Assembly: GCF_051020975.1 (NCBI RefSeq)
Contig: NC_135043.1
Coordinates: 5,890,001-5,954,000, forward strand
DNA: 64,000 bases
Origin: Osmia lignaria lignaria
Lineage: Eukaryota; Arthropoda; Insecta; Hymenoptera; Megachilidae
Direction: 5' to 3'
Position 1 is the stretch's first letter; each line of letters opens with the position of its first letter. Below, in pieces: positions 21,224 to 31,981 of this stretch. Both the position numbers and the translations under genes were made by a program. The notes under the pieces are model-generated. The model saw nothing but the letters and a program-made list of their open reading frames with translations, had not been told where the DNA came from and ran no database searches.

Positions 21224-23300
21224 CCACTCACAGTGAAGTAAAGTAGATATAGTCAGACATATGTTACACTCACTGGCATTCGAGGTACCAACAAATTTAT
21301 TTGAATTTTTATCGCGTTAACAAACCCTTTTAACCGAAAATTTGTAAATGGAAAACAGACAACAAAGAAAAGCAAACATTAACCCTTCCTCTGCTGGTGA
21401 ACACCCAACCATCCATAGACCAACAGCTAATTGCGAAATGCGTGCATGTACCACAGCCCTTCTACACATCGAATCGGTATCGAGTAACAAACAGGATGTA
21501 GCCAACGAAAATTCGATCGATCCTCGAGACGAATCGGTGTTCTCTTGTAATTAGCCAAAGGGTGGGGGTTAGGGGGTTGGTCGGTGGGAACGACACAGAG
21601 AGTGAGTTTATTGGATTCCTGTAACTGTGATCGTACTCGAACCGAGAGGAATGGAAGAGAAAGAGGCAGCGTTGAATTCTGTTCTTAGAGGATTCGACGA
21701 TCACAAAGAAATGGAATCGTCCATGATCCTTTTTCATTTTTTTTCCTTTTTTTTTTCTCTGTTTGTTTCGGGAAGCTTCTGCTGGCTCGCTTTCTTCTTG
21801 TTTACCGAGTGAATTTTTCATTGGCCTTCGTTTAATGGAATGCATTCACCGAGCTCTGGCAACGGAACCTTTTAGGTCATCCAACTCTTTGAACGCGGGC
21901 ATTAACGAGTATACGGCGAGCAGAGGGTGGTCGGAGTGGGTGGGTGGGCATTGAACGAATAGCGTATCGATAAGACTCTTTTGTGGATGAATGGGGCGAA
22001 ATGGGGTTGGATGAAATTCACGGGGAAATTTTTTCGGCGCTCCTCTCCTTTGGATCTCGATCGACCTCTTAATTCCTCTTATATTGCTGTTTGATTGGCT
22101 TCCGTTCGATCCCGCGGCACATTTTCCTTTTTTCTTTTCTTCATCCTCGATACTGATGTAAGGGCGCATTTAAACAGGCACCGTTTCGACCCTCTTACTT
22201 GATTAATTTAATCTTAAAAACTTCTAGCTGATTCGAGAAATTTAACGATTATTCTGGAAATCAAGCGCGACGATTTTTCATTTTATTGATTTTCTAAGAT
22301 TGAGGGCCACTCTCGGGCGGCGAACCACGGAGAGAGCCACAATTTCAATTTAATTCTGCATTTGATATTATTTTTTATTTAAAAATTGAATTCTTTTTAC
22401 AATCTATGGTTGAGAAATCAACAAAAAAATATATCAAACGAATCGTTGAGAAAAAGTTGAATCCCTTCGAGACACGAGACACGAGATATCTTACCTCAAA
22501 GACGCATCCCCTGTTCGGTTTCCTATGGAATTCGCCTTCTGTCGCAATTAGCCATACCAGCAACAATGGAGTGCGTTTATTGGATTCTTTCCAGCGCAAT
22601 CGTTCGTTCCTCGGGAAAGATTTCGTAGCCGCTTGTCTCTATCTCGAACGATTTCTAACGGGCAGGAACGAATCGAAATAACAAAGAGGGAAAAAAGGTA
22701 ACATCGGTGTAGAAACAGGAGACGAAAAACGTAGAAGGAAGGAATGAGAAAGGTGGGCGAAGGTGGAGGTCGTTCGAGATTGGAGGAACAAGGAAAAAAG
22801 GAAACGCGACATTTTTACCGCTCCAATATATAAAATGGGTTACGATCAATTGAACTCGCCGATATTGAGAGGTACCATGGAGGAATGTGGTATGTCGGTA
22901 GTACAAGGAGCAGCAGGAAAACCGATACTCATCGAACCTTAAAATACGTCCTTATCATATTGGTCTGCTTGCTATGGTATCCATAGTGACACGTATTAAT
23001 ATTCGGACACCATGATATTTATGTGGTACCATTGGCTAGGTAACTTCTTAAGGACAAGGGTGGGATTGGTTCTTCTAAAAATCTGGACTGATTCCTCTTC
23101 AAAAATGTGGGTCTTCACTATTCTAAAATTTCTAAAGGATCTAACCCATCCCATAAGAAAATCCAAGTTTCGATTTCAAAATATCCAAAACATTGAAAAA
23201 TAAGAAAAGTAGGAATTATTTTTCTTTTACACGCTGTAAGTGAAATTCAAAACCCCATATATTTATAGAGGTCGATTCAAAAATGTGCACGTCGGTGTGC
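21224..23300. other. Intronic block, no gene seen
   Basis: AT-rich sequence with a moderately GC-richer part (about 21320-22180) carrying overlapping short frames on both strands. A pyrimidine-rich run lies at 21730-21765. One copy of the GGACCATGGAGAG family is at 22319-22354. Nothing coding can be supported. Confidence 0.45.
22319..22354 (+). repeat. GGACCATGGAGAG family, copy 1
   Basis: Reads GGCGAACCACGGAGAGAGCC followed by ACAATTTCAATTTAAT. The closest relative is the copy at 59225-59260 (GGCGGACCATGGAGAGAGCC, then ACAATTTTAATTTAAT), which differs at only a few positions across 36 bp. Five members are visible in the window. Confidence 0.75.
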
Positions 23301-23353
23301 ACGCGGCCATTACCGACGTTCTAATATAGTCGTGGTCCTCGCGTTTTCCGCTC

Positions 23354-23360
23354 TATATAA
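23354..23360 (+). promoter_or_regulatory. TATA box of a possible small transcription unit
   Basis: CTCTATATAAGG is a strong TATA match in a GC-richer context. A start site would be expected near 23385. About 140 bp further down is an ATG in a near-ideal context (23527), and an AATAAA lies at 23992-23997. Each signal is common by chance; the ordered set is what makes it worth noting. Confidence 0.3.
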
Positions 23361-23526
23361 GGATTTCCAGCGACGCCTGCAACACCAGCGTCGGGCGGTG
23401 GATTATTGTGCGGACAAAACGAGTATTGCGCTGCAAATGACAATTTGTTAGAGTTCTCCGGGCTCTCCGTGTCCTCCCCACCCTTCTACCAGCATATCGC
23501 CCCTCTTCCAAACCGACCTCCTCACC

Positions 23527-23799
23527 ATGGATTCGTTCAGCCAGCGGCAACCAGCTTGTCCTGGAAATATTTCAGGAGCAGCTCTCGGTTCTTGGCATCG
23601 TACATTTCGCGAAACAGGAGGGCAGGGCGCGGGAGGGTGGTTGTTGCGGCTGGCTGAAACGCAACGGTTGCGACAGCAACGCCATCGCGTTTCAACTCCT
23701 CTTCTTTTGTTTCGTTTTAAAGAGTTAAATTTCCTTGCTTTCGATACTGAAAGAATAGATTTTCAACCGGAAACCGGATGTCCAACGGGGTTGCTATAG
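23527..23799 (+). CDS. Unrecognised 90-residue open frame, speculative
   Basis: The frame starts at ATG in the context CACCATGG and ends at TAG after 90 codons. The product begins MDSFSQRQPACPGN and is glycine/arginine/glutamine-rich in the middle (GGQGAGGWLLRLAETQRLRQQ). No signal peptide, membrane segment or known motif is visible. It lies 167 bp downstream of a TATA box and about 190 bp upstream of an AATAAA, so a single-exon transcript is conceivable. Another frame on the + strand (23406-23657) and one on the - strand (23353-23550) overlap it, which weakens the case. It may well be non-coding. Confidence 0.15.
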   Translation: MDSFSQRQPACPGNISGAALGSWHRTFRETGGQGAGGWLLRLAETQRLRQQRHRVSTPLLLFRFKELNFLAFDTERIDFQPETGCPTGLL

Positions 23800-26700
23800 A
23801 TCCCAGAGTCTTAAACTAAAGCGAAATCTTTGAAATTGTTTTTTCTTTTTATAATATTATAAATTTGCTATTGAATTATTGATAGTTTAGCGTAGGAAAA
23901 AATTGAAAAATTTTACAGTAAGCGTTTACCTTCGAAAACAAAATTCCTTTCCTGGAAATCTGCCCCTGGCTAGTTTCAAAATACGCGATGCAATAAATTC
24001 AGCGAGGCATAGGATCGGTTTAGTAAAAAAAATAAATTGGAAATTGGTACAGATATTGCGGTTGCAAAATATTTTCGATATTTTTAGTAAAGAAGCAGCG
24101 TTTCTGGTTACAGATACATTTCACGGGAATACGGGAGGAGACGAGAACCGGTGAATCGAAATTTCCCCAAATACACGTAAACGGCGATTTTCTCGAAAAT
24201 GAAAGTTTATATGGGAAATATTATTTCACCGGTTCTATTTATTTTTTTCGGACAAAATATTCTAGTACCGTGGTACTAAAAATGTCCTTCCAACCGGTAG
24301 GTGAACGCAAACTCGGAGTTTTCGTTTCCCTCGATTTGGAAAATCATTGTACTCGAATAAAGGCGAAATTTAAAAATTTCTCGGAAGAAAAACATTTCTC
24401 TTCGATAACTTAACGCAAGCTAAGATCATTTTCCGGCGTTCAATGCACAAAAGAATAGGGTAGCGAAGGCTGAACGGGTTATCGAGTTAAGTTGGCAGCC
24501 GAGTCGTTATACTTTTAACGAAGTGAATTCAACTTCCACATTAACTTTCCACAAGATTGTTCGCGGTACCGATATCGCTCATAATAGAATTTCTTTCACG
24601 CAATTCGAACAAGTTATCGAAATCATACTTAAGTAGACGATCAATCATTATTCCCAACGATAACGTTCATTTTTGTGATTTAATCAAATTTTCAGACAAG
24701 TTATTTTATAAAGAATGAACTGCTTGTCAAATTAATTATAAGATAGAGAGGAATAATCTTGAATAGCATCAGTTGTTGTGGAATAAACTAACAATAGGCA
24801 GAAAGTAGGTAAGAAAGATATTTTTCAAGCTGCTGGAAAAAAGGAGCTTTAGAAGAATAGCGATAAGCTCGTCGAAGATTCGCACAAGAGTCCCCGACAA
24901 CCCTCGAGATAGTTGGCAAGAGCCACGATAAGCCTATCGTAGAGGATTTTTCTTCGAAAGTCGCGATTGCTTTTTTTACCGGACTTTGGAAAATCGCTAT
25001 AGTTTTCGACACAGTTCAAAGGTAGTTTCTTGCGAGTTTGGAGGATCTCTGAAAAATCTTCAACCCCGACGACGATCTTTCGATGAATCGCGATATCGAT
25101 CCAGGCTGCAAGAGGGTGGACAGTAATCCTGGTTAGATCTTCTGAAAAGAGACGATAAGTCACTGGGTCTTTGGGAATCGTGATTATGCTGGAAACCTTG
25201 AAAGAAAAATTCGATGACTTTGAAAAACTTTTATTTATATGAAAGAAAAAAGGTTGGAAACTTGCAATGGTAAAATTAGAATATTTGAAAAATTGTTCAC
25301 CTCTACAGCTTCGTACGTGGCAATATAACGAGCGTGTACTGTAACAAAATCGAGGAAAGAATTTCTGGTAAAGGAAAATTATTGTTAAGAAAAGCACTGT
25401 ATTTGAGGCAACTTGGAAACCTGATCGGTGCAGTTGGCGGTAATTAAATAGGAAACTCGTCTCAGACTACTGTTGTTAGTCTTATTTCCGATCGTAGGCG
25501 TTTCGTGTTATTCCCTTCTTGCGAAACTTTAATTACTTTGCTCCACGTGGTAATTTTTATTGCACACAGATACGTTTTAGTACGTGATAGAAATCGAAAC
25601 AGAAAAGTTTTCAATGCTTTTCCCAAATTATTTCAACGTTCATCGATTTGATCTAATTAAGTAATTACAAAATGAAAGAAATTGTTAATGGCATGAAATA
25701 TCAAATACATTAGTATTTTCAAAAACTAGTTACAGATTTTAGGACAGAATTTTCTAGTGGATCCGACATAATCAGAAAAAGAATAAAAAAGGTACTTAGA
25801 GCAAATTAAAAAATCTCATACAATAAATGAAATATGAAATTTAAAAATTATTTAGTACCTTCATCCTTGAATTTCAAACACAAGTAATCTCTTTGGCAAG
25901 ATCCACTTATGAAATTAAACATTTACCAGTAAAATCTGAAGCTTCTTGAAAATCCTAATTTTTTAATTCAATCATACTCAACAGAAAATTTATTATTCAA
26001 CTTAATCATTTAATTAGATATAGGTAATGGAAAAATAAATTTATAAATCTCAAATAATATCAGATATGTATTAAATAATGCCTGTAAAGTGATCCATTTA
26101 TAAAATTCAATATTTACCATTGGAATCTTCAGGTAGTTTAAAACGATCATTTTTTAATTAAATCGTTCTGGCGGAAGCTTCGTTGGTTTGTCCGGTGACA
26201 AAAGTTAATCAAAGTGGCGTTGAACCATTCGAAATTTTTTCCCTCGTTCCTTCCGGTTGATCCATCCAGAAACTTGGGCAAAGAACTTTCCATCTATCGG
26301 GGATAAATCATAATCGGCGCATTGTGCGACGTAACGCCGCGATCGAACGAGGATTTCCCGTTTCCGTTCTTTCAATTTTCAGGCGAGCTGATTGCAACGG
26401 GACCTAGCATCGGCCTTTTGTTCCCGCGATAATTTTAATTTCCCTCGCAGATCTGTCGATCCATTATTGTCTCGCGATAATAGAAAATACACGCTCGACC
26501 TGGATGAAAACGATTTTTCTTTCTTTTTTCAAATGTTCCTCTGCTTTCCGTGCGATGAAAACACTCTTTAAATTTCGAACTCGCGTATCGTTCTTCGTCC
26601 GACGTAGTCGATAAAGAAGCGATAAAATTGATAATTTGAATGTTTGTCTAATGGAAAATTTATAGCCGGTTCGATGGGAATTATAACCGGACGCGCACTC

Positions 26701-27050
26701 ACTGTCGTAAATTGAAATTGACAGCGTGGAATCGCGTGTGCTGACAGTGACACCGTTTCGTTCTCCCATCGTCGAATAAATTCATGGTTAAATAGAGAGT
26801 GTTGCCGATTGTTTGTGGCAAACGGAAGGAATTTTTTACTCGTCAAAATAAACGCGACTAATTGGTCGACGGCGTGTAAATAAACGGGGAATTATTAAAT
26901 ATCCAGAGCTTGAAATTGAACGGACAACTGGTTGCGAAACTTTTATCATTACTCGCTATAACATTTTTTTTTTATTTTTTACACAAAGTAATTCTGTAAC
27001 TTTTTTTTAAATTGAAGATTTATTTTTAAATACACAGAAGCACGCGTAAA
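23800..27050. other. Intronic block, no gene seen
   Basis: Largely AT-rich, with a near-desert at 25560-26160. A 182-codon open frame on the - strand (24849-25397) begins with GTG and resembles nothing known. A small dyad CCGGTT...AACCGG occurs around 26665-26690. No repeat family was recognised apart from general AT-rich sequence. Confidence 0.4.
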
Positions 27051-27052
27051 TA

Positions 27053-27072
27053 TAGTAGACTCTTGCCACTTG
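27053..27072 (+). mobile_element. Weak solitary end of the CAGTAGACT MITE family
   Basis: TAGTAGACTCTTGCCACTTG shares the first dozen bases with the copy at 21203-21223 and is also preceded by TATA. The later part diverges. Membership is tentative. Confidence 0.3.
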
Positions 27073-28071
27073 AACAATTTGTCGTTTGTACGTATTTTCA
27101 AGCATTCTAATGCCGCTCTTTGTACATCTAATAATTTTAAAATGAATAAAATATTATTCATTAGAGAGAGGGTTTATCCACGTGTAACGCGATTATAAAG
27201 AGGCGAGTAAATCGGCGAAAAACTTGGTCAGAACAAAAGTTGGAAGGGTGGAGAGTAACGCCAAAGCTAGCAACGCTAACGACCACCATAATTAGACTCC
27301 CATCTGAAGAAGTTGGTTCGTTGGTCGAGTTTACGATTGCCGCTCGAAAGATTCTCGTCGGTACTCGTTCGGTTATCCCGCAGCCGTGGCAAATTGAATC
27401 CTGTTGCCACTGAGGGTTGCGATTCCACTTCCGCTTTCAACATCTCCTCCCGGCGCTTTCTTAGTCCCGTGTTGTGTTCCTCGTTCGTGGCTTTTACTCG
27501 TGTAATTATCGATGTGGGTCAGAGGTTAGTCGAGAACGAACCCTTCCGAGGATCTCGTTTGTTTTCATTTTAAGCAATATAAATTGCGTGAAAGTTTCCG
27601 CTCTTTCATCGCGTTTGTTAGGAGTTTGTTAAGAGGATAATAACAACAGACTGTAAATCAAATCTGTATTGTTCGTTTTTTTTTTTCTTATTTTTATATG
27701 AGATTATTAGAGAAGAGGGTGTATTTGCGAAACGAAGTATTCGTAGAAGAATGACTGGATCGTTCTAGCGTGAATAAATTTTCGCTTATCTATAGCCGGC
27801 AGCAATAAATCCACTTCCACTTCGATTCGACTCTATGCTAATTCAGTTGGAGCTCCTCGTAAATTGTCGCTTTTATTCGTATCCCGTATTGACTCGGCTC
27901 CAGCTGCATCAAAAGTTATTGTAAAACCCGATACATTTGCAAGTGGTCCATTAGAAATTTTAGTAATCATTGATGCTTTCGTATTCGTAATATACTTTAC
28001 CTATTACCTATAATTTCAAGTACCCTATAATACGGCTATTTCTAATCAACTGAGTCAAGGAATTTTTAATA

Positions 28072-28092
28072 ATAGGGTTCATGGAACCCTAT
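28072..28092. repeat. Perfect 9-bp inverted repeat with 3-base loop
   Basis: ATAGGGTTC, loop ATG, GAACCCTAT. The stem is perfect. It is in an AT-rich desert where GGGTT/AACCC motifs also recur nearby (28107-28165). Confidence 0.8.
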
Positions 28093-28260
28093 AGAAATTT
28101 AAGGGTCATTCACCTATGGTTCAAAGTGTTAATTTAGAATTAACCCTTGTTGAACCCTCCCTTTTTTATTAGACATAGAAATTAACTCTACGTCTTTGCT
28201 TTTTCTAATTGAAGATTTATTTCTATTGAGTAATAATAACTCTAATTATTGAAGTAATCG

Positions 28261-28286
28261 TTATTTAAATTTAAAATAGTAATTAA
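28261..28286 (+). repeat. Shared AT-rich 25-mer, copy 1
   Basis: TATTTAAATTTAAAATAG followed by TAATTAA is found again at 30035-30060 with one difference in 25 bases. Both copies are followed within 20 bp by GTGATG. The match is longer than expected even for AT-rich sequence. Confidence 0.55.
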
Positions 28287-30034
28287 GTGAAAAAAAAGTG
28301 ATGGGGTCATTGCAATTTGTAAAATTGTAAATAACAAAAAAAATGTAGTGTGAAAAGTTAGCTCATCATTTCCACCCGAGGAAAGATTTGATAGGATTTG
28401 CATGGGCTCGGTCGCAGTGGGTGCATTTCTAATTGAAGCAAAGGGTGCAGCGTGATATGCATCCCTTGCGTTCTTGCTCGATGCGTATCGCGCGTGATCA
28501 GCCTGTCGTGGAAACGGAAATTAATTCCGATTCATAGTTAATATCGTGGCTAATGCGTTTCCAAGTAATTCGATGTTGTACACGTCGCGTCGTCGCTTAT
28601 TATCGCGGCCGTAAATTGCGCGCGGTAGTCGCGTTTAAAAGTCAAAACGAATTTCGAACGGGTTACGCGTCGCGTATTTATCGGCTTTCATTCTTGCTTA
28701 ACCGGTATTTATCGTGATATAAAGCTGTAACCATTTGCGAGGTAGCAAGACATTTTTTGATAGAGTGTTACGCGAATTTCATTCGCTTTTAACGTGCTGC
28801 AGTTTGCGACAGAGGGATACAATTTTTACAAATAATTTATAATAAGAAAGTTGGGATATTTTAATATCTTTCCTATAAAGTTTTCTATGTTTTTCTAACA
28901 AGTCCCTCTTTTAAAAATTAAATTTGTTAATCTTGTTACTTAAACTTATTAATCTATGTTACAATACTAACCCTTTTTTTTTCGGTGTAGTAGTAACTCT
29001 TTACAGAAATTGAATCTAAACATTTCAATGTGGCAGTATGTATGTTCTTGTTTTTCCATTCTCTTTGGAAATTTTCAACGCGAACCAAGTTCGAAACTCT
29101 ATCGTAGTATTACATGCTCTGGTAAATTTTAATTAGAAGTCTCTAAAACGGTGCTGCAAAAGTTTTCCAAGATTTCAAGAATGATAAATATCTGATTTTA
29201 TCTAAGAGAATGAAACTAATATTTTTGTCAAACTCTGTTCCTCCATAAAAAACAAAATTTCTTATCAAAATCAAAAAAGATTTATATTATTAATAGCTTC
29301 CTCTAAATTTTTAAAATAGTTTACGATCGTCCATTTATCGGACTAATTTTCTCTTGCCACGAAAGGCTGGTTAATGTTTTGCATAACAATAATTCCAGGC
29401 CTTATTACGATAACATCTTCATTGAACTTTTTATCTGCTAAAAACGCAGCGGTAAAGGGTGGACCCGGCAAGGCTATTGAAAATTTCAGCAACATTTTCG
29501 TTGATGGATCCGTTGGTTATCATCATTTCAATAGTGACATTTTGCTGCTTTCGTTCGGCCAATTTCCTGCGAGGAAATATGGGGTTTTTACGAACGTACA
29601 AATTTTTATTACCGGTCCGGTTATTTGTCGAAAATTCAGAATTATTTTATCAGTCCTTCTCTTTCGTGTCCGTTCCGAGATATAAATCGGATATTGTATT
29701 GTAAACAGTACAGTAAAACATCGTATTAATTGAATAATGGATAATATGTGATAAATTTAATACATCAATTTCTTTCATTATATTATTTCACTGAATTTTT
29801 CGAATTAATCCTTATTTAATCGTGACGGAATCCCACGTTACCCCATGGCAATTTGTTTTCATGTTTTGTTTTGATTATTTTACTTAAGGCAATATGTGAC
29901 AGGTAGTAGATTAATTTTATTTTTCCTCGAATTTTCAAATTTACCTTCATTAATGATTTTTTAGTCATGAAAATTTTCATTTCCTTAATTCCATATTCTC
30001 CCGCCAATTTTAAATACACAGAAGGGTGGAAAAA

Positions 30035-30060
30035 TATTCAAATTTAAAATAGTAATTAAA
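30035..30060 (+). repeat. Shared AT-rich 25-mer, copy 2
   Basis: The partner of 28261-28286. Just upstream (30008-30022) is TTTAAATACACAGAAG, which also occurs at 27025-27040. The three places may be fragments of one old interspersed repeat. Confidence 0.55.
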
Positions 30061-31966
30061 AAGGAGTGATGCTGAGGTTACCATCCTTCCAATTTTTGCA
30101 AAACCAAGTTATATTGTTTCTTTTTATTATTAAATAATTGTTCTGTGTCAGTTTATTTTCCAATGAAGACCCAATGAGATGTACTGGGTTATAGTAATTA
30201 AAATCTTAGGTATAAGTTTCAGCTAAAGTTTCACGGGAACCAACGTATAATTTAAACTTAACCAACTGTTAGTCTTAGTTTCTCCGGCTCCATTTTCTAT
30301 CCTGGTATATTCAGTCCTACTATAAAGTAGAAGGCGTTTCTAAAAGGCAATAAACAGTATTTACTCGCCTGCTTGTTTGCGAATCCGCGTATTCAACCCA
30401 GCTGCATTCTCTGCGGAAGAGCGAGCCCTCGCGTAACTTCCTCCTCGCCTTCTCTGATTCTCCGTCTAAACGGAAGATCCTTTTAATCTCGACGAGAAAC
30501 GTGACCGATAGTCCGCTTGATCCCTTTACCTTGTTTATGAGTCTTTTCAGCTTGTATTTTATCGTTCAACTTTGCCTACGGGATTGTCGTAAAACGGGGA
30601 CGTTTTAAAAGGAGGACAATGATGGTACGTTTTTGACTCGACTGGCTTATAAAATTGTTTCAATACAACAAGGTATACGAAATAGGATGAGCCTTTAAAG
30701 GTTTATTTTTTAAATAAAACGCAGATTAACCAGCGCGGACGAGGGAGAATTTTAAGGGTGATTTTCCTCATTCTAAACCTTTCTATTATTCTTATATTAT
30801 TTCATTTTATTTAGAACCAAGGGGGCCCTCGAAGGAATCCTAATTCGGTTCTGAGAGTAACAAAATAAATTTTTTAAATTCTTTTATCGTGGTTAAATAT
30901 ATTGTTGGTAGATTTTCGAAGGCGAATAGTGTCTGAAAAATGAATGTACAGTCGGTCAGAAAGAAACTAGGGGAAAGTTGAGTGCAGCCTCATCGTATCG
31001 TTCTTTAGATCTTGGTCATTCGTGTCGTTGCTCCCTTTAAAGGCACTTCCTCGTTCGAAAGAGGTTGTAAGAAAGTTTGAAGGTGCTTTAGATGAAGCAG
31101 AGTATATAGCCGAGTATGCTCGTAACGGCATTTTAGGGTTAATAGACCGGAGTCCGTTTTCAAGCCGTCCACAATGTAAAATTTGAATGTTAAACCTCAT
31201 CGTTCTTGTTTAAGGAAACATAAACTCGTAGCGTCACGAGGAACACAATTTACCAGCTTGCTTTTTCACTGTGATTCTCTTGAGAAATTTTACCGCTTCC
31301 CGCCCGTAAAGTGGGTCGAATGAAAATCCAAGAAGTTTTCACCAGGAAAAGCTGTTTTCCTCGTTTAATGCTTTTCTTCCTTTAGTTTCTTCACAGTCAT
31401 GTTCGCGTTCCCGCTGCAACCTTAATTCTTCACTTATTTCACGAGTCTTTCAGCTAATTCGGTTGCTTCAATAGATCTCGAAAACAATCTTCCAAGTATC
31501 CTTTTATCATTTCAACGGAGGGAGTCGATATTTGGGGAGATATCTGCGAATCATCCATTCTAAGGAAAAGTTTGATTCATCTGTAGGCATTGATAACGGT
31601 TGAATGGGTGAATTTAAGTTGAATTATTCGGAGAAGAATGTTACAATTTATCCTCGATCGCGCAGGAAGTTGAAAATTCAAAGCAATTCGAAAACGAATC
31701 GGAAACCTGAAAGCAGAATCGGTCGAGTTTGTTGGACCAGCTGGGTACGTTTAAATCCGAATCTCCCGTTTCCTGGACGCTGTTTCGTTCGATTCAGCTG
31801 TCCGAAGTGTCAATAGAATGCTTTTACACCATAATCCAAAATTTCACCGGAGAATCATGAATGGGCTTGTGGTAGTCCAGCATTTCCAGGTGTAGGGAAA
31901 TCTTGTCTCCTCGGATGAATATTCTAACCCGTCTAAAGATTACACTGATGATGGATTATTTCCTCG

Positions 31967-31981
31967 AATAATAATAATAAT
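31967..31981 (+). repeat. AAT microsatellite
   Basis: Five AAT units in a row. Short and probably variable. Confidence 0.8.

Larger units (their letters stand above)
27073..31960. other. Intronic AT-rich block, no gene seen
   Basis: A long AT-rich region with desert-like parts at 28000-28380, 28800-29340 and 29690-30300. A CpG-richer patch at 28380-28790 has several YATGCAT-like motifs and could be regulatory. A shared 25-mer pair, a hairpin and other shared fragments are listed separately. No coding exon was recognised. Confidence 0.45.

Noticed and set aside
24849..25397. 182-codon - strand frame
   Set aside because: It begins at GTG, sits in AT-rich DNA, is rich in Phe/Ser/Lys as expected from composition, and shows no known motif.
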